Source: Thermoleophilia bacterium (GTDB lineage Bacteria > Actinomycetota > Thermoleophilia > RBG-16-64-13). Taken from it: 64,000 nucleotides of DNA. The stretch covers positions 3,983,845 through 4,047,844 of the forward strand of contig JAOSKU010000001.1 in assembly GCA_027493445.1 (NCBI GenBank), given 5' to 3'. A program made the translations under genes and the position numbers. The stretch's first letter is position 1, and the number at the start of each line of letters is the position of its first letter. This document shows, piece after piece, positions 17,510 to 24,763 of the stretch. The notes under the pieces were generated by a model, which was given only the letters and a program-made list of their open reading frames with translations, ran no database searches and had not been told where the DNA came from.

Positions 17510-17585
17510 GGGCCGTTAGCTCAGTTGGTAGAGCACCGGACTTTTAATCCGATGGTCGTTGGTTCGAGTCCAACACGGCTCACCA
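17510..17585 (+). tRNA. tRNA-Lys (anticodon UUU)
   Basis: 76 bases with acceptor pairing GGGCCGT/ACGGCTC, D-arm TTAGCTCAGTTGGTAGAGC, anticodon loop CTTTTAA, T-loop GGTTCGAGTCC and encoded CCA. Its last 41 bases plus the following T recur at 21669-21710, marking it as an integration target. Confidence 0.95.
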
Positions 17586-17586
17586 T
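17545..17586. other. attL: tRNA-Lys 3' end
   Basis: Left copy of the 42-base direct repeat (starts TAATCCGATGG, ends GGCTCACCAT), part of the intact tRNA. Confidence 0.75.
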
Positions 17587-17589
17587 AGG

Positions 17590-17613
17590 AAAGCCCCGTT
17601 TGTGCGGGGCTTT
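17590..17613 (+). terminator. Terminator behind tRNA-Lys
   Basis: AAAGCCCCG, loop TTTGTG, CGGGGCTTT, followed by a T/C-rich stretch, 5 bases after the tRNA 3' end. Confidence 0.75.
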
Positions 17614-17780
17614 CTGCTCTTCTGCGGGAGTTCGTGCAGGCGCCCTAGAGGAGGGTTCCGGCCCGGAAGTACACGCGGGAGCTGTGTGGCCCTGTGTGGC
17701 CCCGGTCCACGCCGGAGAGGGGGAGGGGCGCCCCGGAATCCGAAAAGGAGGCTCGGCGGCAGGAGACAGACGGGTAGGGG

Positions 17781-17955
17781 CTAGTCGCAAACCTCCACCA
17801 CCACCCGTATGCGTCGCGGTGCATCTGGGTAGGTGGCCCACTTCTGAACGCAGAACGTACCAATGGCGAGGGGCTTCCCCGTCGGTCTGTTCGATGTAGC
17901 GCACCGTGTTCTTGGTTTCTTTTTCGAGCTCCATGGTGATGCTGATGGTCTCCAT
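17781..17955 (-). CDS. Small protein of about 57 residues, one-base break at 17870-17873
   Basis: A strong AGGAGGTGA ribosome site precedes the ATG at 17955. The protein begins METISITMELEKETKNTVRYIEQTDGE; one frame later it continues PLAIGTFCVQKWATYPDAPRRIRVVVEVCD and stops. Joined, these give a compact beta-rich protein that looks conserved as a small stand-alone hypothetical. The break is an extra G in the G4 run 17870-17873. Read without the shift, the first frame would run on as a low-complexity Pro-rich tail into the tRNA, which is not credible. Confidence 0.55.
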
Positions 17956-17959
17956 GCCC

Positions 17960-17987
17960 TCACCTCCTGTGGATCACCTCCTGTGGA
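17960..17987 (-). repeat. Tandem duplication of the ribosome-binding region
   Basis: The 14-base unit TCACCTCCTGTGGA occurs twice in a row, so the small gene at 17955 has two copies of its AGGAGGTGA ribosome site. A replication-slippage product by appearance. Confidence 0.6.
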
Positions 17988-18044
17988 CGTGCTGCCTGCG
18001 CCCGGCCCCGCCGCGCTGTAGGAGGAGATGGTATCCCTGCACAA

Positions 18045-18080
18045 GGCGGAAAAGGGGGGATTCGAACCCCCGCTACCTCA
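18045..18080 (-). repeat. tRNA-Ser-like 3' fragment
   Basis: On the reverse strand the sequence reads GGGGG-TTCGAAT-CCCCC (a T-arm) then CTTTTCC, discriminator G and CC, the 3' pattern of tRNA-Ser. There is no matching D-arm or anticodon arm upstream, so it is a fragment, probably left by an integration event at a tRNA-Ser gene. It touches the end of the hemerythrin gene. Confidence 0.55.
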
Positions 18081-18715
18081 AAGAGTCAGTTCCGGGATGC
18101 GCCGAGTGAGCTCCGCCCAGTCGTCGCCGACCGCCTTCTGGACGAGTTGCCTGACCCCCGCGAATACTTCAGCAGGCATCAGCATCTGCCAGACGCGGGT
18201 CATGTTCTCGCGGTCGTCGGGGACCAGCAAGGGAAACAACCAGGCGACCGCCTCCGGGAAGCGCTCCGGGGAACCGTGCTAGACATGACGCCCACCGCCT
18301 TGCCCTGGTCGGGCAGGGAAACGCGTTCCCGGATGAGGCGGTACAAGTGCGTGTCTTCCTTGGACAGGTGCAGGTCGAGGTGGAACTTGAAGGCGGCGGT
18401 AGCCCGGGCCGTCTCCAGGGCGTCGTGGGCCGAGACGGCCTCGTTCAAAGCGTCGAATGCAGCATCCAGCCCTCGGTGGTCCTTCACGTACGCTTCGGCC
18501 ACTGAGGGCGCGACCTCTTCCAGGGCGGGGAAGATGGCCAGCTCTTCCCCGTGGGCGTGCCACACCAGCACCTCGTTGAAGAAGCGGCAGCGCTCGACTG
18601 CCGCCTCAAGCCCGGGCGCGCCCCGCGCCGCCTCAAGCGCCGCGGCGTCGATGGTGGCCATGTCTCGCCGGAAGGCATTGTGGATGGCCACGACTGCATC
18701 GATCGGACCCGTCAT
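18078..18715 (-). CDS. Hemerythrin-domain protein, one-base break at 18268-18271
   Basis: The N-terminal part MTGPIDAVVAIHNAFRRDM, WHAHGEELAIFPALEE, DHRGLDAAFDAL and FHLDLHLSKEDTHLYRLI carries the His/Glu/Asp pattern (HxxxE, H, HxxxxD) of the four-helix hemerythrin fold that binds a di-iron site for oxygen or nitric oxide. After GVMSSTVP a one-base shift restores the sequence PERFPEAVAWLFPLLVPDDRENMTRVWQMLMPAEVFAGV...WAELTRRIPEL, the usual C-terminal extension. The G4 run at 18268-18271 would need to be G5. The ATG has GGAAGGAG upstream. The gene ends within the tRNA-Ser-like fragment, so its natural end may be altered. Confidence 0.75.
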
Positions 18716-18995
18716 GATTGATGTACTCCTTCCACCCGGCTGTCTTGGAAGGCACCGAGGTGCCGTTTCACCCGCAAGGAGGTCTACCCGGGAAACCGAC
18801 TCAGTATGCTGCCCGGCCACACGCCCCCGGGGCCTCCGTGGAGGAGTCGGCCACTACGGGGCTCGTTGCTGCGACCCAGAAGGGGGTGATACGGACCGGG
18901 CAGGTGGACCTGGGTCTTGGTGGGTTTGCCAATCTCGAGGAACGGCCACCTACTGTGAGCAAGTAAAGTCACCTTCGGAAGAACGGGAGGCTGCG

Positions 18996-19286
18996 ATGCT
19001 GTTCCATGTCACCCACACCCACACCTGGGATGCATGTCCGTACAACCAGCCTGAGAAGGTCCGCGCCACCTTCGGGGCGGCACTTGCCGGGGTGGCCGCG
19101 ACCGGGGCCACTTTGGTGGGCGCCTGGGTGGATGCCCCCGCCCATAAGGTGTTCTTGGTGATCGAGGCGGAGTCGGCACGGCAGATCGAAGAAGCGATGG
19201 CTCCGATCATCCCTATCGGTCAGGCAGAAACGCGGCCGGTCGTGGACGCGGCCGACGTCATCGCTCGGAGGACAGGCAGCCAGTAG
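18996..19286 (+). CDS. Small alpha+beta protein, 96 residues, unknown role
   Basis: The ATG is preceded by GGGAGG. The sequence MLFHVTHTHTWDACPYNQPEKVRATFGAAL...GATLVGAWVDAPAHKVFLVIEAESARQIEEAMAPIIPIGQAETRPVVDA alternates strands and helices like a dimeric alpha+beta barrel of the DUF3303 or muconolactone-isomerase-like type. Several His/Cys residues cluster at the N-terminus. It lies within the decayed element, next to the hemerythrin gene on the other strand. No reaction can be assigned. Confidence 0.55.
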   Translation: MLFHVTHTHTWDACPYNQPEKVRATFGAALAGVAATGATLVGAWVDAPAHKVFLVIEAESARQIEEAMAPIIPIGQAETRPVVDAADVIARRTGSQ

Positions 19287-20085
19287 CCCGGCGGCAGCGA
19301 ATAGCGCTCTGGATATGCCTGTCTGTGTTCTTGGACCCCAGACGATCTAACTGATTCACGGGCACGTTTGGGTGGACGTCATCCGGGATGGTCTGGACAC
19401 ACTCGTCCCGGATAGCTCATACGTCTCCGACCCGTTCTCCTCTACTCGCAAGGATGCTGGCCTCCCTTGGTCCCTGGCCCGGGCTCGCATGCCAGCAGGA
19501 GGCAGCAGTCGCCGGAAGAAGGGGGAAAGGCGCCACCACCTCCAAGATGCTACCTGGGAGCCGACGCGGCCAGCCAGAGCCCCACCGCCTGGGCCACTCG
19601 GCTCCAGGTTCAGTGGCGACCAGCACCATGACCGAATCGTGGTGGTCCGGAGAGGCGGGCCAGACTGATCGGGCCCTGCCCCTTTAGCTTGGCCACTCCG
19701 AGTACTGGCGTGATCGCCCGCTTCGCAGCCGGGTATTATGAGAGATACAGACACCAGATCGAGTCAGAGGGCACCCGTGTCGTCCGGCCCCATTCGACGG
19801 GTCAAAACCGGCGGCTGCGGGCCTGAGTGAGCGGGCTCGAGGGCGAATCGCCTGGTCGAACGGGGGAGACCATGCCGCAGAAGCCAGTATCATCGTTGCG
19901 TACCCGCGTCTCAGAAAGACTCGGCCTTCGCCGTCCGCCGGAACCACCCTTCCGTTCAGAACTCCCACCCGACAGTCTCGTACGCGAACCCAGACGGCCT
20001 CGGCCATCCAGCTCGGGTGGCGCTGCGATGCTGGAGTTGCCGGACCACGATGCCGAGGAGGATCGCCCCTAAGGGGGCTGAGCAG
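19287..20085. other. 800-bp stretch without a recognised gene
   Basis: No frame gives a recognisable protein or a start with a good ribosome site. Long antisense frames are low-complexity and shadow-like. Probably remnant sequence of the decayed element. Confidence 0.5.
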
Positions 20086-20919
20086 ATGAAGCCGGTGGTC
20101 AACGTCGTTACGCTGCCCAACGGGGTGCAGCTGCCCTTCGCCGAACAAGGCGACCCGTGCGGTTTGCCGGTGGTGTTCCTGCATGGCTTCCTGGATTCTT
20201 GGCGCTCCTTCGAGCTCGTGCTCCGCCACCTGCCTGCTTCCATCCGGGCCATCGCGCCGTCCCAACGGGGCCACGGCGATGCGAGCCGCCCCGCGTCGGG
20301 CTACCGAGTGCTCGACTTCGCAGCGGACCTCGCTGCCTTCCTGGACGCGGTCGGAGTCGAGGCGGCGTGCGTCGTGGGGGGGTCTTCGGGCGGGCTCGTG
20401 GCCCAACGCTTCGCCCTGGATCATCCTGGACGTGTGGTGGCTCTCGCGCTTCTGGGTTCGCCCGTGACCCTCAAAGACAAGCCGGCCGTACAGGAGTTGT
20501 GGAACGCCACCATCTCGAAGCTGCGCGACCCCGTCGACCCAGGTTTGGTGCGCGCATTCCAGGCGAGCACGCTGGCGCGCCCGGTCCCCGCATCGTTTTT
20601 CGAGGCGATGGTGCGAGAGAGTCTGAAGGTGCCTGCGCGGGTGTGGAGAGAGACGATCGCGGGTTTTCTTGAAGACGATCACTCGGCGGAACTCGCCGCG
20701 ATCGCAGTTCCCACGCTCATGCTGTGGGGTGATCGGGATGCCCTCACCAAGAGCGACCAAGCGCGGCTGCGTACCGCCATCGTGGACTCTCGGCTCGTGG
20801 TGTACGAGGGGGCTGGCCATACCCTCTACTGGGAAGAGCCTGCGCGCGTGGCACACGATCTGGTCACCTTCGTGGAGGCCGTTGCCGGTGCGCGCCCGCC
20901 GAGGGCCGGGTACCCGTAG
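20086..20919 (+). CDS. Alpha/beta-fold hydrolase
   Basis: 277 residues. Elements of the fold are complete: oxyanion region VVFLHGFLDSW, nucleophile elbow VGGSSGGLVAQ (Ser in G-x-S-x-G), the acid LWGDRDALTK, and the base GAGHTLYWEEPARVA. These enzymes hydrolyse esters, epoxides, C-C or C-halogen bonds; the substrate cannot be deduced. The ATG at 20086 follows a G-rich site about ten bases upstream and places family homology near the N-terminus. It is the one clearly intact enzyme in the decayed element. Confidence 0.85.
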   Translation: MKPVVNVVTLPNGVQLPFAEQGDPCGLPVVFLHGFLDSWRSFELVLRHLPASIRAIAPSQRGHGDASRPASGYRVLDFAADLAAFLDAVGVEAACVVGGSSGGLVAQRFALDHPGRVVALALLGSPVTLKDKPAVQELWNATISKLRDPVDPGLVRAFQASTLARPVPASFFEAMVRESLKVPARVWRETIAGFLEDDHSAELAAIAVPTLMLWGDRDALTKSDQARLRTAIVDSRLVVYEGAGHTLYWEEPARVAHDLVTFVEAVAGARPPRAGYP

Positions 20920-21017
20920 CGAACACCGGAGGCACAGCCCGGGTGACCGGCGCCCGAACCGGATAGGTACCCCGCTGGCTGAGCAAGCGAGGATCCCGGG
21001 AAGTGACCCGGACGAGA

Positions 21018-21221
21018 TCAAGGATGAGAAGGCTCCACCCCGATCGCCTCCGCCACCTGCCCCCAGCCCTTGTCCTCCTGTCCTTCCAGCCGGCGCAGGT
21101 ACACCGACGTCACCGCGAGCGAGCTGTGGTCCAGGAACATGCTCACGTCTTCCACCGACTCCCCGGCGTCCCGTCGCAACTTCGCCGCCGTATGGCGCTT
21201 ATGCCGATATCGGCATAAGCG
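21018..21221 (-). pseudogene. Tyrosine recombinase, C-terminal fragment (reverse strand)
   Basis: Reads RHKRHTAAKLRRDAGESVEDVSMFLDHSSLAVTSVYLRRLEGQEDKGWGQVAEAIGV and ends with a proper stop. It holds the R-H-T box, the catalytic His region (LDHSS) and the nucleophile Tyr (SVYLRR) of a phage-type integrase. Everything upstream of the R-H-T box is missing; at the palindrome 21196-21221 it turns into the opposite strand of another recombinase. Confidence 0.75.
21196..21221. repeat. 26-bp perfect palindrome joining two recombinase fragments
   Basis: CGCTTATGCCGAT followed by its exact reverse complement, centred on GATATC. Both strands code LCRYRHKRHT across it, so each recombinase fragment begins in the same palindrome. 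Confidence 0.85.
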
Positions 21222-21390
21222 GCACACGTATGCTACCTTGGCTCTGTCCGCCGGCATCCATCCCAAGGTGGTCTCCGAGCGCCTGGGTCACGCGAGCATC
21301 GCCATTACCTTGGATACCTACTCGCACGCCGTCCCGGCCCTCTCCGAAGAGGCGGCTTCTCAGGTGGCGGCGCTGGTTCTTCCGGACTGA
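21196..21390 (+). pseudogene. Tyrosine recombinase, C-terminal fragment (forward strand)
   Basis: Reads RHKRHTYATLALSAGIHPKVVSERLGHASIAITLDTYSHAVPALSEEAASQVAALVLPD and then stops. It has the R-H-T box, LGHAS and the nucleophile Tyr (DTYSH). This is a different recombinase subgroup from the reverse-strand fragment it abuts. The N-terminal arm-binding and core-binding domains are absent, so it is inactive. It probably belongs to the integrase that used the tRNA-Lys site 280 bases to its right. Confidence 0.8.
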
Positions 21391-21533
21391 AAGCGCTGAA
21401 CCACGTCGCCCGGACGGGAGTGCACCGAGTGTCAACCACCGAGCGCGTGTGCAGGTCGGTTGGTGGCAGCGGGAACCTCGGATTCTGCCCGCCAAGTCCG
21501 GCCACACGCGCCACTTTCCCGCCCTGGTAGGGC

Positions 21534-21554
21534 AGTCAACCGCGAGTCAACGCG
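21534..21554. repeat. Arm-type repeat, left of the right att core
   Basis: AGTCAACCGCGAGTCAACGCG, two GTCAAC units; nearly identical to 21779-21799. Confidence 0.5.
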
Positions 21555-21668
21555 CCTATGCCGCGGATGGATTGCGCCGTGCCCTCTACCGGCCGATCAG
21601 CCGCTGTGCAGCCTGTTTGCCTTCGCGCTACCGGTGGCTTGCCAACAGGTGCCAACCCACTGCCCTGA

Positions 21669-21710
21669 TAATCCGATGGTCGTTGGTTCGAGTCCAACAC
21701 GGCTCACCAT
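21669..21710. other. attR: second copy of the tRNA-Lys 3' end
   Basis: Exact 42-base copy of 17545-17586 without the 5' half of the tRNA, so it cannot yield a tRNA. It is flanked on both sides by GTCAAC-type repeats. Confidence 0.75.
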
Positions 21711-21711
21711 C

Positions 21712-21738
21712 AAAACCCTCGCTTTTGCGGGGGTTTTT
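21712..21738 (+). terminator. Terminator behind the second att copy
   Basis: AAAACCCTCGC, TTTT loop, GCGGGGGTTTTT: a complete stem followed by T-run. It may be the original tRNA-Lys terminator moved away by integration. Confidence 0.7.
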
Positions 21739-21778
21739 GCTTGCTCAGGGTGCCGGCGGGCGGTGGTCCAGGCCCGGA

Positions 21779-21799
21779 AGTCAACCGGGAGTCAACGCG
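21779..21799. repeat. Arm-type repeat, right of the right att core
   Basis: AGTCAACCGGGAGTCAACGCG, one or two bases different from 21534-21554. Arm sites on both sides of a core are typical of an attP-like arrangement. Confidence 0.5.
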
Positions 21800-21907
21800 G
21801 CGTTGTCTGTGCGGTTCCGACAGATACCGTGTTGTCCTGGTAGATCCCTTGAGCTGCCCGGTGGTGCGGCCACAAGGGCGGCAAACCGCCGGCTGGATGG
21901 TGGACTT

Positions 21908-22891
21908 CTAGCGCTCCGCGGAGGGCGGCACTGGCTGATCCCCCTCAGCCGCGAAGGTCAAGCTGGCGACGTCCCCGATCGCGATGCGCACCGTCCCGAA
22001 GGCGGCCTCCCCGGAGACCGCGACGTTGGGATCGATCGACAGCCGGGGCGTGGCGCCGTCGGTCATGACGAGGGTGACGAGGCACTGCTCGTCGGCGAGT
22101 TCCACCGTGAGTGAGGCGAGGCGCGACCGGTTCACCTCGATCTTCGCGTGACCCAAGCTGGCGCGGAGGTGGGTCTCGCCGTCGAAGCGCACGCTGTCGA
22201 GGTCGAACTGATTGCCGTCACGAGCCATCAAACGGACGAGGTACCTTCCCTGTGCAGCCCCTCCGTTGGTCGAGGAACCCTTGGCAAGCCATTGTGTGGT
22301 GGCGTCTATCATGAAGTCGACGACGTCCGCAGGCCGGTAGCGCGCATCGTCGAATCGCGATCGGAAATAGACGTTTTCCGCCATGCCGATGAACGCGAAT
22401 GCCGCAAGCTCGGCGTCGACGTCACGGGCAATGCCCTGGCTGATCGCCGCCTCCAGATCGCGCTTCAGGGGGTAGGCGATGGTCTCGTAAGCCTCGCGCG
22501 CGTTGACCTTGATTTCCTCGTCCGGAGACATCGCGGAGACCCTGAGTAGGTTGATGAGCCCGGGGAACCAGTCGTATCTATCGACTGCCTCGACTCGGGG
22601 GCCAATCTTCTCGAAGTAGGATCCCTCATATACCTGCACCAGTGATTCGAGTTCGAGGACCAGTTCGCCCATGCGTTCGAAGCAGTGCAGCAACAGGTCC
22701 TTCTTGTTCTCGAAGTAGAGGTAGAAGGTGCCCTTCCCTATGTTGAGCGAATCAGTGATGTCGCTGACGCGCACACGCTCATAGCCGATCTCGTTGAACA
22801 TGATTATGGCGCGTTCGATGATGCGTGAACGCTTGTCCAGGACCACCGGGTCGCCGCCTCTCTTGCCGCGCCCTGTCTTGGTCTTCTCCAT
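21908..22891 (-). CDS. TetR family repressor with an extra C-terminal beta-rich domain
   Basis: Standard TetR N-terminus: RSRIIERAIIMFNEIGYERVRVSDITDSLNIGKGTFYLYFENKKDLLLHCF (three-helix HTH). A ligand-binding helical region follows to about residue 205. Unusually, another 120 residues follow (YLVRLMARDGNQFDLDSVRFDGETHLRASLGHAKIEVNRSRLASLTVELADEQCLVTLV...), alternating strands not found in ordinary TetR proteins of 190-220 residues. ATG at 22891 is preferred to a GTG four codons earlier; both are possible. Divergent from the acyl-CoA ligase gene, whose promoter carries a palindrome at its start point, so it very likely represses the catabolic cluster, with a CoA ester or substrate as inducer. 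Confidence 0.85.
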   Translation of the reverse strand: MEKTKTGRGKRGGDPVVLDKRSRIIERAIIMFNEIGYERVRVSDITDSLNIGKGTFYLYFENKKDLLLHCFERMGELVLELESLVQVYEGSYFEKIGPRVEAVDRYDWFPGLINLLRVSAMSPDEEIKVNAREAYETIAYPLKRDLEAAISQGIARDVDAELAAFAFIGMAENVYFRSRFDDARYRPADVVDFMIDATTQWLAKGSSTNGGAAQGRYLVRLMARDGNQFDLDSVRFDGETHLRASLGHAKIEVNRSRLASLTVELADEQCLVTLVMTDGATPRLSIDPNVAVSGEAAFGTVRIAIGDVASLTFAAEGDQPVPPSAER

Positions 22892-23071
22892 GGGGGCTCT
22901 CACTCAGCCTTCCCGTATCCGGGCTGTACGTGACCAGCGAGTCATCCTGCGTCACAGCGTAGCAAACGCGGGTGCCAAAGCCAAGTGACTCTCCGCCGGA
23001 GCGCCGATGCGGTCGCTGTAAACGCCTTTAGCGGTAGTATTTCTGGTCCTGCCACGCGACCTAGACCCCTC

Positions 23072-23100
23072 TTGACAGTTCGGGCTCAGTTGTCTACAGT
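23072..23100 (+). promoter_or_regulatory. Sigma70-type promoter of the catabolic cluster
   Basis: TTGACA (23072-23077), 17-base spacer, TACAGT (23095-23100), about 70 bases before the acyl-CoA ligase start. The -35 is consensus and the spacing ideal. Confidence 0.7.
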
Positions 23101-23107
23101 GAGCGCA

Positions 23108-23123
23108 GACTGACTCGTCAGTC
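23108..23123. promoter_or_regulatory. Palindromic operator at the transcription start
   Basis: GACTGAC-TC-GTCAGTC: 7-base perfect half-sites, 2-base centre, 8 bases after the -10 box. The position would block transcription when bound; the divergent TetR-type repressor is the natural candidate. Confidence 0.65.
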
Positions 23124-23169
23124 ATATGGGTGATGAGTCGTTCTTGGAAGTTCGGGACGGGGGGATCCT

Positions 23170-24720
23170 TTGTTCACGCTCGGTGACATCGCGCGCAAAG
23201 GGGCTAGGCTCCACGGGCGACGGGAGGCCCTGGTTTTCGCGAGTACACGCGTGACCTACCGTGGGCTCGACGAACGCTCGAACCGTCTGGCCAATGCCTT
23301 GGTTGCGGCTGGTCTCGCTCGCGGAGAGACCATCGGCATCCTCGCTGAGAACACGCACAAGTACATGGAAAGCTACTTCGCGGCCAGCAAGGCCGGGCTG
23401 GTGGTCACTCCGCTCAACTTTCGCCTGTCGGACGCAGAGTTGACGCACATCATCAATGACGCCGAGGTCAGACTGCTGCTCCTCGGCGACAGGTACGAAG
23501 ACGTTGCCCGGAGGATCCACGGCGGCCTGAAGACCGTAAGGTCGCTCGTGGCCTTCGAAGGTCCGGCGGAGGGCATGCTCGACTACGAGCAGATGCTTGA
23601 AACTGCGTCTGCCGTCGATCCCGGCGCGGACGTCGACGAAGACGACCTCGCCCTGCTCATGTATACGGGTGGTACGACCGGGCTGCCGAAGGGCGTGATG
23701 CTCTCGCACCGCAACCTGATCACCGGCCTGCTGTGTCTGACCCAGCAGTACCAGTTCACGGCGCGCGACGCCACCTGCATGATGCTGCCGCTGTTCCACG
23801 TTTCCTTTTGGCCGGCGTTTTGCCATTTGATGGTGGGCGGCAAGGTGGTGGTCGTGCGACGGCCGGAGCTCGGAGCGATCTTGCAGGCGGTTCAGAAGGA
23901 ACGATGCACCCATCTCAACGCCGTCCCCACTCTCTACAACTGGCTGCTCGAGTTTGAGGGTCTCGACGACTACGACCTGTCGAGTCTGCGGCTGATGACT
24001 TATGCGGGGAGCCCCATCCCGGCGCGCGTACTCCAATCCTGCATGGCCAAGTTCGGCAACATCTTCGCACAGGGCTACGGGCTGACCGAGGCGGCGCCGG
24101 TGGTGACGGCCCTCATGCCCGAAGACCACATCCTTGAAGGTCCAGGGTCGGCTCGGCTGAAGAGCGTGGGGCGGGAGGGCCTGGTGGTCGAGGTGAAGAT
24201 CGCCGGCGACGACGGCCGGGAGCTTCCGGTGGGCGAGGTCGGGGAGGTCGCGGTGCGTGGACCCAACATCACCCGGGGCTACTGGAAGAACCCCGAGCTC
24301 ACCGTCGAGAAGATCCGCGACGGTTGGCTCTTCACCGGTGACATGGGTTCGGTGGACGAGGAGGGCTATCTGTACCTCGTCGATCGCAAGGCGGACATGA
24401 TCATCACCGGTGGAGAGAACGTCTACCCGGCGGAGACCGAGGCCGTTCTCTATCGGCACCCGGCGGTCTACGAGTGCGTGGTGGTCTCCGCCCCCGACGA
24501 GAAGTGGGGCGAGCGTGTCCAGGCGGTGGTCGTCTTGAAACCGGGGGCGATTGCCACCGAAGACGAGCTAGTCGCCCACTGCAAGGAGAGCTTGGCCGGC
24601 TACAAGTGCCCGAAGAAGGTCGAGTTCTGGGACAAAATCCCGAAGAGCACGGTCGGCAAGATCCTGCGCCGGGAGGTGAAGGTCAGGTTTTGGGAGGGTC
24701 AGGACAAAGTCATCGGTTGA
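23170..24720 (+). CDS. AMP-forming acyl-CoA ligase
   Basis: 516 residues, first gene of the catabolic cluster. It activates a carboxylic acid with ATP and CoA. Seen: the P-loop-like motif LLMYTGGTTGLPKGVMLSHRN, the aromatic/substrate region PLFHVSFWPAFCHLMVGGKVVV, GYGLTEAAPV, the hinge and A8 motif YLVDRKADMIITGGENVYPAETEAVL, and the C-terminal lysine block PKSTVGKILRREVK. TTG start, chosen because homology begins at FTLGDIARKGARLHG; the GGACGGGGGG stretch upstream is the likely ribosome site. The motifs fit a medium-chain, cyclic or aromatic acid ligase; which one cannot be told from sequence. Confidence 0.9.
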   Translation: MFTLGDIARKGARLHGRREALVFASTRVTYRGLDERSNRLANALVAAGLARGETIGILAENTHKYMESYFAASKAGLVVTPLNFRLSDAELTHIINDAEVRLLLLGDRYEDVARRIHGGLKTVRSLVAFEGPAEGMLDYEQMLETASAVDPGADVDEDDLALLMYTGGTTGLPKGVMLSHRNLITGLLCLTQQYQFTARDATCMMLPLFHVSFWPAFCHLMVGGKVVVVRRPELGAILQAVQKERCTHLNAVPTLYNWLLEFEGLDDYDLSSLRLMTYAGSPIPARVLQSCMAKFGNIFAQGYGLTEAAPVVTALMPEDHILEGPGSARLKSVGREGLVVEVKIAGDDGRELPVGEVGEVAVRGPNITRGYWKNPELTVEKIRDGWLFTGDMGSVDEEGYLYLVDRKADMIITGGENVYPAETEAVLYRHPAVYECVVVSAPDEKWGERVQAVVVLKPGAIATEDELVAHCKESLAGYKCPKKVEFWDKIPKSTVGKILRREVKVRFWEGQDKVIG

Positions 24721-24763
24721 ACAACAGCGCCGAGAGAGACAGGAGTAGCGATGATTTCAGGGG

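Larger units (their letters stand above)
17545..21710. mobile_element. Decayed integrated element between 42-bp repeats of the tRNA-Lys 3' end
   Basis: Bounded by the tRNA 3' segment 17545-17586 and an exact 42-base copy at 21669-21710. Inside lie a frameshifted small gene, a tRNA-Ser-like fragment, a frameshifted hemerythrin gene, an unknown 96-residue gene, an alpha/beta hydrolase and two tyrosine-recombinase C-terminal fragments near the right end. No intact integrase, replication or transfer gene is present, so it can no longer move by itself. Tyrosine recombinases commonly use tRNA 3' ends, which fits the layout. Confidence 0.75.

Noticed and set aside
17521..17955. 144-residue protein reading into the tRNA-Lys gene on the reverse strand
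   Set aside because: Only the first 28 residues look like a protein; the rest is a Pro-rich out-of-frame tail ending in the antisense of the tRNA.
19684..21021. 445-codon frame on the reverse strand across the alpha/beta hydrolase
   Set aside because: Antisense shadow of a clear hydrolase gene; His/Arg/Gly-rich composition and no recognisable domain.
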